NCBI GenBank assembly: GCA_949825045.1
Contig: OX463814.1
Span: 36,040,383 to 36,104,382, forward strand
Reading direction: 5' to 3'
DNA: 64,000 nucleotides
Source of the DNA: Argyresthia goedartella
Lineage: Eukaryota > Arthropoda > Insecta > Lepidoptera > Argyresthiidae
Shown here piece after piece: positions 55,081-64,000 of the stretch; position 1 is the stretch's first letter; every line of letters starts with the position of its first letter. The position numbers and the translations under genes were made by a program. The notes under the pieces are model-generated. The model saw only the letters and a program-made list of their open reading frames with translations, did no database searches and was not told the origin of the DNA.

Positions 55081-55785
55081 CGTAGCTCAACGCCACAAGT
55101 TGTCGACTATCACCAGTCAAAAGATACCATCTGTGCAGCTCCATTTAAACCAGCGCGGACTCAGATAAGGGAATGATGGATGGCACATTAGTGGAGTCGG
55201 AGCTTTCGTTACAAGATTAGGTGACAGTGTGATAGGTGAACACTAAGATGAATGCAGCGCTTTAGAGCTTATATAGGTAACATGTTTGTGGGCCAATGTA
55301 GAAATCTATATGTTATATATATAGTCTAACAAATAAGGTTCATTTCGCCGGCGTCACTTGTTGTCACGTGATGATTTGTTAATCGCGTCAACACCACCTC
55401 AGGGAAACGTGCATGGCGGTTAAAGCCTCAAATAGCTATCTTAAAAGGTACTAGGTTCGAATGCAAGACTTCAGTAGATGGTATTCTACTAATTATCCTT
55501 TGCAGATACTTCACAAAACTCACTTGAGTATTTTTCAACATCATTTTTGACCGCGTCGGTATAATTAGTTCAAAAATACTTTAAACTGTCACGAAATGCA
55601 CAAAATGCACGGATATTTTAACTCGCTGTTATGAATGAAACAATAAATTCCACTCAGAGAGTTGCAGTCAGAACTCACTGGCCCTGGGCCTCTCTCAGTG
55701 GCCACTCAGCGATTTCAGACAATGTCCACAGAATGGCCAACATTTCCTGGATGAGTGTTCGACAAATACAACGGAAATACAAGGG
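55081..55785. other. No gene seen
   Basis: No recognised feature. Confidence 0.35.
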
Positions 55786-55885
55786 CAAGCACTGCGGTAG
55801 CATAGGTGACGACTAGAGGGGGCGAGCGCAACGAATCCCTCGAATAGTCTTCGTGTTAGGTTGACACGTAAGAACAAAAGAAACT
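55786..55885 (+). repeat. Hairpin-bearing dispersed repeat, copy 3
   Basis: Flanks 'cactgcggtagcataggtga' and 'cttcgtgttaggttgacacg'. A stem (GACTA...GAGGG with CCCTC...TAGTC) is kept though its sequence differs from that at 22490. Confidence 0.7.
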
Positions 55886-55984
55886 TTAATTGTATTCCCT
55901 GTAGGTCTGGTTTACAATTTGACGATAGTTTACAAACTAACGGTTTTGACAATCTTACGATGACATATATAAATGTTAGGTTAT

Positions 55985-56205
55985 TAAGTAAGAGCTCCGT
56001 AATCTAGTGGGTGAAACCTTGTGCAAGACCGTTCTAACGGAGATGAAATCATCGTGAGGAAACCATCATAAAATCATAGCTGTGGCGATAGGCTAGCCAA
56101 CTGTCATGCAAAATGAAATGATAGGCTATAATATGATAGGCATGAATAATAAGCTTAAAGTGAGCACAATTGTACCTTGCCATCCCGTATGGGAAAAGGC
56201 TTTTG
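55985..56205 (+). repeat. SINE family B, copy 4
   Basis: 'gagctccgtaatctagtggg' head with an internal deletion removing box B, then 'catcgtgaggaaacc' and 'ccgtatgggaaaaggc'. It runs directly into the LINE tail at 56207. Confidence 0.8.
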
Positions 56206-56206
56206 T

Positions 56207-57372
56207 AATACTTTATTGCACAAAACAGTGAAAACAAAACAAATATAAAGGAAAGAACAAGGACAAAGGCGAACTTATCTCTAACAACAGATTTCTACCA
56301 TCAAACCTAGAATGGAGAGGAAGAACAGAAACTAAAGGTAGAACTACGTGCACAACAATACAAATGTTAATAAAAGTAATAAACTACTTACCAATATCAT
56401 ACATAATACTAATACATATCATATATGTATATGTATCATACATAATACTAAAAATAATGCTATAGATAAATATGTAACATATATACATAAATAGTATATA
56501 CTAATAAATACTAATACTTATCATGGAAGAGAAAGATAGTGTTCTTTCAAACTACTTTTAAAAGAGTGAATTGACGGACTGTCTCTGATGGCACTTCTGA
56601 GTTTGTTCCAGAGACTGATAGCTCGTAGTCTGAACCCACTCCGGAAATGTTATGTTGCGGAGTTGCATGTAGTGATCGAGTGTGAGATCTCCGTGGCCTA
56701 TCTGAAGACAGAAAAACGAAATCCCGTAAGAAGCCAGGATAGCGAGGATTGAATCGGGAGCCATTTCAACTCTCTGTGAAGTCCCTCGAGTTTGTTCAGC
56801 TGCTCTTCGTTTGGGCTTGCCAAGCAGACATCAGCGTAATCGATCAGGAGAAGAAGAAGAGACTGGGCAAGCGTGATTTTTGTCTGATGAGGCAGGAAGT
56901 TTTGAAGACGCCTGAGGGAGTGGGAAGTGGCAAAGATACGTCTACTAACCTCGCTGACATGCTCCGACCAGGACAGCTGGTTATCAAACATAACTCCTAG
57001 ATTTTTGGCCTTGATGCTGTATGAGATTACTGTTCCATCATAGGTTACAGGAGCAATATAAATGTGCTGTTTCAAGTTAAAGGAGTACCTGGAACCAATA
57101 ATCATAGCCTGTGACTTAGAAGGGTTGACAAGGAGACCATTAGACGAGGCCCAAACCCTGATTTTCTCGAGATCGGCATTTAATACCTCTACAGCTGGTG
57201 CCATATCACAGGGGGGGAAATGGCGGTATATCTGGAGATCTGGCGTAAAGATGGTATGAGGACATCTGAGATGGAATTTATGAAGATAGAGGAAAGAAGA
57301 GGGGAGAGTATACCCTGGGGGACTCCCGCGAAGAGGTCACACCACTCCGTTGAAGTCGTCGTGACAACGTGA
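56207..57372 (-). pseudogene. YADD-type LINE, degenerate copy
   Basis: 3' tail 56207-56510 ('aaaggcgaacttatctctaa', 'atttctaccatcaaacctag'), then minus-strand RT: 57204-56750 reads EVLNADLEKIRVWASSNGL, NPSKSQAMI, KNLGVMFDNQLSWSEHV and LLIDYADVCLAS, closely matching 10076-11221. The YADD block itself is damaged (about 57240), motif B is partly readable (GVPQGILSPLLSSIF, about 57300), and internal deletions remove much of the C-terminus. Cut at 57372. Confidence 0.87.
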
Positions 57373-57424
57373 CGTGAAAGGCGTGACGCTATGTTATATT
57401 TGTATGTTATCTTGGCTGACTGAT

Positions 57425-57510
57425 CGACAACCTCTGTGTCGTAGTGTTCGAGATTCTGCCTAACAATGATAATTTCCAACTGAAAGGAATAAAATACATT
57501 TCCCCGGGTC
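57425..57510 (+). repeat. SINE family A, deleted copy
   Basis: 'caacctctgtgtcgtagtgt' head and 'cccgggtcttggatgtttct'. The box B region has diverged. The 3' body is replaced by a LINE end. Confidence 0.6.
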
Positions 57511-57905
57511 TTGGATGTTTCTTTTGCAGGCGGTCCGCCTGTGGAACGCACTTGCTTGCACTATAAGAGACAGTCCCACTCTTTTCTCTTTCAAAAACCG
57601 GATAAAAGAGCACTTCTTCTTCTTCTTTATATTTATGTATTTATGGATTGTACCATGCCGCGGTCTGGGACGCTCGTGAGGTAATACTTGGCGCTGACTT
57701 AAAATCGGCGTTGAAGGCCTGGCTTTCAACATAACGCTGAGTCTGACGCCATTTTTAATGACAGTGGCATACTACGACTGTCACTTCATTATATATCAAC
57801 GGTCATTGCTATTTTTCATCTCAATGTTTTGTTTCTTTGTTGTAATTGTAGTGTGTTCACTGTCTTTGTAATAAATGTTTCTTTCTTTCTTTCTTTCTTC
57901 CCCTC
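57511..57905 (+). pseudogene. YADD-type LINE 3' end with (TTTC)n tail
   Basis: 57515-57610 encodes AVRLWNALACTIRDSPTLF and KNRIKEHFF, the RT C-terminus. An untranslated region ends 'gtaataaatgtttctttctt', with the same end as the minus-strand fragment at 61735-62005. Confidence 0.83.
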
Positions 57906-59203
57906 TTTCTTGATCGTTGTAGTTATATTTTTATTATATGAAAACTATTTGTATTGTTACTTATGTGTAGTTTGGTAAAAATGTATTTTTATTACGTATA
58001 GATGTTGTGCTCTGCCTACTTTTTCATGTTACATTTTACTATCATGCCTTGGTTTGCTGCAAGAAATCGGGGGGCACGCCAAGTTGAGCGCGAAGCAAAC
58101 ACTGCCGTACCATCCTTTACTGGAACCATTTCACCGCATTTTCAGGCCCCTATTTGAGAACCTCTGGATAAGACCAGAACGCAGATTTTTTTTTCATCCA
58201 GTAAGCTATAATAGTTAAAATCCAAAATTTCTTGTCTGTAGGTCATTTAGTTCCGAAGTTAAGCGAAAGCAAAGTTTCGCATTTATGAAACTCACTCACT
58301 CACTCTCATCAGAATAGAACTAGTACTTCCCATAAACTCAGAGAGCTGAAATTCGGTACAGAGTTAGGGTTTTAGGGCCACATAAAGGGAAAACTATAAA
58401 AACTAGGATAATCGAAATCGGTGACCCTGATTAGGAAACACAAGAGCTTGGTTTTCTCTTGGTATAGATTCGGTGTATACCGTTTTCATATCTCCCGGAT
58501 ATCTCCCGAAAATCTAATAAAATAAATCATTATGCCCATGTTTCTACAAAAAGAAGTGAAATCCCACCAAAAACATTATGTAAAAAACTAGCCAAGTCTC
58601 GATGGAGCTGCTTGTTTATCTCTAAAAAGTAATGAAATCTAGACAAAGTCGTGCCAAGTCTAAGGTTTCTTTACTGCGATTTCTTTATTATTATAGTTAA
58701 TGTTGAGTGACTTGACCGTTGAACATTCTTTATACGTTAGTGGGTACAAGTATTTTTTTTTAACACGTAATGTTATATCTGTTGTAACTAACTGTGTTAT
58801 ATCTGTTACTCTCAATGTAAATAAAAAATAAGTCATGGTAAAGTTATTTTTATTTTACATACTAATTTGCTTAAAATAGAATTCCTTTGTATACCCTTAA
58901 CGAGCAGCATTAATAATTGCGAATCGCGATCTGGTCGTAAATTGTATTGTCTTTTTACATTCAGCTATCATTTATCACAAAGGACATTTTCCCATTAACG
59001 GATTGCATAACCAAATTGTGAAATATATAATGTGAGAACTAAATTTCAACTATCCAGAACAGTGGACCCTTGTGATGCGATATAGCTTGTATTTCTACGA
59101 GTACTTTTACGGGAATACCAAGTAGGTATGAAAAAAAAACGTAAACAAACTAATTACCTCGACAGTCACGTTAACTCAGTAAAATAATAAAACAATAAAA
59201 GCC
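57906..59203. other. No gene seen; probable repeat at 58020-58640
   Basis: 58260-58320 ('gcatttatgaaactcactca') looks familiar from dispersed lepidopteran repeats, but there is no second copy here. No coding. Confidence 0.3.
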
Positions 59204-59360
59204 TTTAGGATTCCGTATCCGAAGGGTGCCAAACGGAACCTCATTACTAAGCCTCCACTGTCCGTCCGTCCGTCCGGCTGTCCTCCGTCCGCCATCGTGC
59301 TGTATGAACTTGAACACTTGAACACTTGAATTTTTCAAGGAATGTGTATTTCTGTTACAG
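59204..59360 (-). repeat. 'ggaaccctaaa' family copy, reverse
   Basis: 'tttaggattccgtatcc' and 'ccaaacggaacctcattac', then (GTCC)n at 59259-59290 and 'tgtatttctgttacagc'. Confidence 0.75.
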
Positions 59361-59494
59361 CTACTACTATATTATACTAAGTAGGTATATAATGAACTAC
59401 AGTTTTTTTTATTAAATGGGGTCCTCATGCAAGAGACGTGTTTTAACACCACCCGCGTTATAAAAAACCATAACACGATTCAAATAAGATATTT

Positions 59495-59600
59495 TGCAGC
59501 TTATCATGTGGTTGTGGTAGCGCTATTGGATTGGTATCGGTATCGCAAACTTAGGGATCTGTGTTCGAATCCACTTTCGGACTTTTAAATATGCTCTTTT
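59495..59600 (+). repeat. SINE family D, copy 2
   Basis: 'gcttatcatgtggttgtggt' head and box B 'tgtgttcgaatccactttcg', matching 27640-27775 in reverse. Confidence 0.65.
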
Positions 59601-59689
59601 TGTTTTATTATTTTTAGTGTTTTTTTTTATTGCGCGATGGTAGGGCATACATATACGAGTCCGATCCACACTTTTCATAATTAATAATT

Positions 59690-59785
59690 ATTTATTGCAC
59701 ACAAATATTTAAGAAATTACATTTAAAGAAAAAGCATTTACAAAGAGATTTATTCCAGCAAACCAAGGCATTATAGGAAATAGTA
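59690..59785 (-). repeat. YADD-type LINE tail fragment
   Basis: 'tttattgcacacaaat', 'aaagagatttattccagcaa' and 'accaaggcatta' match the tail at 4895-5000. Confidence 0.65.
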
Positions 59786-59799
59786 TCATAAAAATCATC

Positions 59800-60060
59800 C
59801 AACACGACTCAAATGGCCGAGTCGGCAGTAACCCTGCCTTCGAAGCCAAGGGTCCCGGGTTCGAGTCCCGTTGGGGGCAAATATTTGTTTGATGAGAACG
59901 GATGTTTGTACCCTAGTCATGGTTGTTTATCTATCTAAGTATAGTATTTATCTATATAATTATGTGTATCGTTGTCTAGTACCCAAGATACAGGGAATCC
60001 TAGTTTGGGGCTAGATCAATGTGTGTAAACAGTGTTCAAGATATTATTCAAGATATTATT
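59800..60060 (+). repeat. SINE family C, full copy
   Basis: Head 'aatggccgagtcggcag' and 'gtcccgggttcgagtcccgt' (box B), body 'ggatgtttgtaccctagtca', 'gtacccaagatacagggaat' and a tail with repeated 'caagatatt'. The site 'gttgtctagtaccc' is uninterrupted here. Confidence 0.88.
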
Positions 60061-60335
60061 ATCCAAATCTACTCAATAAATTAAATTTTAAGGTCCCCAG
60101 TCGTAGTACTCGTAGACGTCCACTATTTCAGCTACCCTTGGTTCATAGCAACTACAGGGAAAATACATTTCTCGTCAGAGCCTGCTCGACATTTAATCGT
60201 CTCTTCAAAACTAATATCGATGATGATCAGGACATTGATATTTTTAACAGTAGCGTTCAATCACTAGTTAATACTATCATTAGGAGGTTTGTAGCTAGTC
60301 GTGGTAAAGTAGATGGAGGAGTGTGTGAGCAGTAA
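60061..60335 (+). pseudogene. LINE ORF2 C-terminal fragment
   Basis: The plus strand reads KLNFKVPSRSTRRRPLFQLP, HSNYRENTFLVRACSTFNRL and a stop at 60333-60335. The VP..RTR....F..P...TNY.....I.R....FN pattern closes many Jockey-superfamily RT proteins. No RT core here; directly follows SINE C. Confidence 0.65.
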
Positions 60336-60514
60336 AATCCTTAAAATCTTCCCTTCTGTGTGAATTTATTTAATCTATTTTAAGAACTAAGTTACGAGCT
60401 GTTTGTTGTTTGTTGTTGTTCAACTTGACATCAGCTTATTATAAGAGTAATATGACATGCACCCCTATTGGGAATTCACCTGTTAATTATACTTTGCATG
60501 CAACATTGGAATCT

Positions 60515-61738
60515 GTTCCAAGTAATTTAAATTAATTCATAAGACAATAGAGGAAATCTCTAGCATACAAGAGCCACTAAATATGTCAAAATGTAAACCC
60601 CAGTTAAATATTGCCCATCAAAACATCCAGGGGCTACCTGGCAAAGAACTTGTATTAGAATTATTTCTGAAAAATTCTGACATTGATATTATTTGTGTTA
60701 CTGAACACTGGTTGAAGGAAAATATGATGTCTTTTAACATAAATAATTACAAAATTGTCAGTTGTTACAATAGAAAGACTGCTGATAGAGGTGGTTCTTT
60801 AATCTTAGTGAAAAATAATATTAAGGTGAAACAACGGAAAGATATTCTTGCACTTACTGTTGAGAGACAAATAGAGGTATCCTGTGTTGAGTTAGATAGC
60901 CATATTATTGTTTGTGTCTACAGGCCACCGAGGGATGAAAAAGTCCATGGCAATTTCGAAATATTTGAGAAAATTATGGAGGAAGCCCTCATTAAACTTT
61001 GTAATCACAGAAAAAAGTTAATTATTTGTGGCGATCTTAATGTAGATCTGCTTGTAGATACAACACTGAAGCGACGATTAATAACTCTGTTCAAATCATT
61101 TAATTTATGTCATGTATTTCTAGAGCCGACTAGAATTACACTTACCAGCCAAACTTGCTTAGATAACGTTTTTTGTGACTGTGCATTCACAAGTAAAAGT
61201 GTAATTAACTGTTTACCCTACGATCACAGTGGTCAAACAGTTTCATTCCCAATTACTATTAAGGATAAGACTGGTCCATCATTTTATAGGCCTATTACAT
61301 CCCATAGACTAGAGACATATACGAAAAACTTAGATATAAATTTGCCAGTACCGGATTTTAATGAACAGAACCCAAACAAAATCTACTCAGACTTCTTCAA
61401 CATTATTCAGACAGAATTCAATAAAGTTTTCAAATTAAAGAAAGTCAGTGACTACAACGGTAAATCTAAATTTAATGACTGGGCAACGTTTGGAATTCGT
61501 AAAAGTAGAGTTATCTTGTATGACCTTTATGATCAAAAAACCTATAACTTTGATCGAAAATTTCATGACTATGTTAAAAAATATTCCAAAACTTTCAAGT
61601 TGGTTTGTAGAACTGCAAAAACTTTACACATTAATAGAAAAATTCAAAATTCAAATAATAGAATGAAAACAGTTTGGCAAATAATAAACCGCGAAACTGG
61701 CAAAGTTATACCAAGGGAAAGTGATTTCTGCCTAAAGA
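60515..61738 (+). CDS. CR1-Zenon-like APE endonuclease half, open
   Basis: From ATG 60583 the frame is open for over 380 LINE-derived codons, then runs into an (AAAG)n tail at 61735. AP-endonuclease-like domain first: LNIAHQNIQGLPGK, CVTEHWLKE (Glu), VCVYRPPRDE, IICGDLNVDLL (Asp, Asn), PTRIT and YDHSGQTV (Asp, His). Then the linker that precedes RT in CR1 elements (WATFGIRKSR, VWQIINRETGK). The RT is not attached: another LINE end abuts it. It would nick target DNA during retrotransposition. Upstream 60515-60582 also matches 23597-23660, so the element begins before the Met. Better preserved than the copy at 23593. Confidence 0.88.
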
Positions 61739-62005
61739 TAAGAAAGAAAGAAAGAAAGAAAGACATTTATTACACACAAAAAACACACCTTACAGTAGGA
61801 CAAAACAAAAAAGTATAATAAACAAAACGAAACATCTAAAAACACAACTAATTGTAAACAATTATTGGCCAGGGTCACGGTGTGTTCTTGCTGTGCAAAA
61901 GGCACTAACTCAGCATTGTGCTGGGGGTGGAGGCCCTCAGCGCTGATTTTCAGTTAGTGCCAGGTAGTGACCGCACGTGCCACAATTGCCGTGTAGTGTG
62001 CGTAC
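61735..62005 (-). repeat. YADD-type LINE 3' end with (AAAG)n
   Basis: Plus-strand 'aagaaagaaagaaagacatt' then 'tattacacaca', the reverse of the end at 57880-57900; the untranslated region continues to about 62005. Confidence 0.7.
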
Positions 62006-62014
62006 AATACTTAC

Positions 62015-64000
62015 ATAATATTAAAAATCAAAATCAAAATCAAAAATCATTTATTTCCATAGGATGTTGTTATATCACTTAGATCCGTCATTACATTTTT
62101 TTGGGTGAGTTCACTAACACAATGGCGGAATCTGTGGAGAAGAGCTCACCGAAGAAACTCCACAGTCGTCGCATCTTTTGCGTTTCCTTTTTTAAATAAA
62201 ATATTGTCAAATTACAAAATGAATGCTAATTATATATCGAAACAGCCTGTTACTCAAACAATCTATTCCCATGGACATCTGTCCTCTAAGTAATCAGATA
62301 TCCTATAGTAACCTTTTTTATACAATTTCTGTTTTATTATTATTTTAAACTTGTCTAAAGGTAAGTTTTTAATATCAGTAGGGACCTTATTGTAATAGCG
62401 TATACAATTGCCTTTAAAAGAATTACTAATTTTATGTAGTCGGCTTACATAAGCAACCAACTTGTCTTTATTTCTAGTATTAAAATTGTCTATATCACTG
62501 TACTTCTGAAAATTAGTTATATTTCTTTTTACATACACAAGATTGTCATAGATATATTGAGACACAAATGTCAGAATATTGATTTCTTTAAACTTTTCCC
62601 TCAGTGACACTCTAGGCCCTAATCTATAAATTGCACGAACAGCCCGTTTCTGCAGAATAAATATACTATTAGCATTCGCAGCGTGACCCCACAATAAAAT
62701 ACCATAGGTCATTAGACTATGAAAGTAACTAAAGTAGACTAGTCTAGCGGTGTCTACGTCGGTAAGAGCTCTAATTTTTTTAACTGCGAACGCTGCCGAA
62801 CTCAGTCTGTTCGACAATTTATTTATATGAGGATCCTATTGTAGTTTGGCGTCTAAAGTAATGCCCAGAAAGACAGTCGACTGCACAAGGTCCAATCTCT
62901 GTCCTTTTATAAATATGTCTGTAGTTACCGGGTTCACATTGGGTAACACGAATTTAATACATTTAGTTTTCTTTTCATTAAGTAATAAATTGTTAACAGT
63001 AAACCAGTTCACTATACTAGAGATAGCATTGTTTACCTCGTCATAATTTGATTGCTGTCTTTTAACTTTAAATATCAAAGAAGTATCATCGGCAAACAAT
63101 ACTAACCCATGTTTTGCTTAACAAGGTAAGGTAAATCATTAATATATACTAAAAACAAGAAAGGACCAAGAATTGAACCTTGCAGTACGCCCATACTTAT
63201 TGAAGACCCAGGTGATCTTTTCCCATTAACATCGACCATCTGAACCCTATCTGTTAGATATGACTCCAGAAGGCCAAGTGCCTGATCTTTTACACCATAA
63301 TGGCGTAACTTCCTGACAAGAGTGTCATGACGGACGCAATCAAAAGCCTTGGATAGATCGCAGAAGACACCTATTGCATCCATTGCGTCTTCCCAGGCAT
63401 CAAAAATATTGTCGATTAGTTCAACACCAGCATCGGCTGTTGAACGACCCTTTGTGAAACCAAACTGAGCAATATGAATTAAATTATTGAGATAAAAATG
63501 ACTTTGCAATTGATTAAGTATGAGTTTTTCAAATATTTTGCTAAGCGTTGGTAGTATCGATATGGGTCTAAAATTGGTGGGGTCTGATGTACTACCAGCT
63601 TTGAATAAAGGTATAACTTTACTTAGTTTCATCAAGTCAGGAAACACACCATTATCTATACATTGATTAAATATACAACAAAGGTGAGGTGCAATACAAT
63701 CTACAATGGAACTAATAATTTTTACTGATAGACCATGGGCGTCAGCTGTCTTTTTCATTTCCAGGGATTTAAACGCTTTTACAATGTCTTCATTATTTAC
63801 GTGCCTAAATTTAAAATCTGTTTTACAATCCTCAAAGTTTTGCTTAAGTATAGATTCAGCAGCAGCGGGAGATGAATTTAAAGACTTGGTTGTTGAAACT
63901 GGAATGTCCGTAAAGAAATTTTCGAAAGCTTTTGCTACTTCTAGGTCTGTACTTAGCAATTGATTATCTATCTTAAGCTTGAAGTTATTATGTGTAGCTT
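62015..64000 (-). mobile_element. CR1-Zenon-like LINE, 3' half, running off the window
   Basis: Tail of (AAAATC)n on the plus strand at 62025-62055, an untranslated region to 62262, and RT to the window edge. It faces the endonuclease half at 60515 in opposite orientation, so they are two separate insertions or an inversion. Confidence 0.85.
62263..64000 (-). pseudogene. CR1-Zenon-like reverse transcriptase, two lesions
   Basis: Partial at its 5' end: the frame is open to base 64000. RT motifs in order: VIPLFKAGSTSDPTNFRPIS, QFGFTKGRSTADA, CDLSKAFDCVRHDTL (motif A), GVLQGSILGPFLF (motif B), FADDTSLIF (motif C, catalytic), LGITLDAKLQ, YFSYFHSLMTYGILLWG, LQKRAVRAIYRLG and a C-terminus ending EDRCPWE at stop 62263-62265. 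Two lesions: a frameshift just before the FADD box (about 63105-63115) and an in-frame TAG at 62833-62835 after DAKLQ. It serves as the reference for the fragments at 4370, 13553, 19800, 25386, 37173 and 54018. Recently inactivated, to judge by so few lesions. Confidence 0.92.

Noticed and set aside
59800..59880. tRNA gene on the plus strand
   Set aside because: It is the head of SINE family C, with the family body directly following.

Overview
This window is insect nuclear DNA, most likely from a moth or butterfly. The case for Lepidoptera rests on the mixture of repeats: CR1-Zenon-like and YADD-type LINEs, an RTE-BovB tail, a DD37D (maT) mariner, a BEL/Pao provirus with an envelope gene, tRNA-headed SINEs, and the abundant repeat ending in a (GACG)n stretch followed by 'ggaaccctaaa'. 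I found no intact host gene, no rRNA or functional tRNA gene, no CRISPR and no bacterial operon. Nearly everything that can be recognised is transposable-element DNA, much of it nested. A gene-poor, repeat-dense setting such as heterochromatin or a W chromosome would fit, but that is inference.

Layout. 1-4860: an unclassified dispersed repeat (second copy at 47.5 kb), a short LTR-like segment, and LINE scraps. 4862-11393: a three-level nest. A minus-strand YADD LINE is split by a Tc1-like transposon (5125-9977, TA target duplication), and that transposon is split by a small LTR retrotransposon without pol (5616-8716, AGGT target duplication). 11.4-27.6 kb: a foldback element, SINEs, CR1-Zenon and RTE fragments, a small MITE, a 700-bp TIR element and a miRNA-like hairpin. 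27850-32043: a defective BEL/Pao provirus on the minus strand (pol 3' half, env, one LTR) with a 5-bp target duplication and a 59-bp snap-back at its truncated 5' end. 32114-34031: a TA-flanked TIR transposon that splits a SINE and carries 84-bp tandem repeats, a possible first exon, a LINE fragment and a nested MITE. 34-47 kb: LINE and SINE fragments, a second copy of the TIR element, a long hairpin and a maT mariner whose transposase has one internal stop. 48019-53676: a LINE of apparently full length with an 18-bp target duplication. It encodes an OTU-type cysteine protease domain ahead of an APE endonuclease and a reverse transcriptase, and is the most unusual object here. 53.7-64 kb: more nested SINEs and LINEs, then two halves of CR1-Zenon-like elements in opposite orientation, the last running off the window end.

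The elements relate mainly by nesting, which gives relative ages. SINE family C predates the TIR transposon inside it. SINE family A predates the CR1-Zenon copy inside it. The YADD LINE predates the Tc1 element, which predates the LTR element. SINEs A-D are mobilised in trans by LINEs, but which LINE serves which SINE cannot be settled here. A recurring oddity is the number of near-perfect inverted duplications (snap-backs) at element ends or inside elements.
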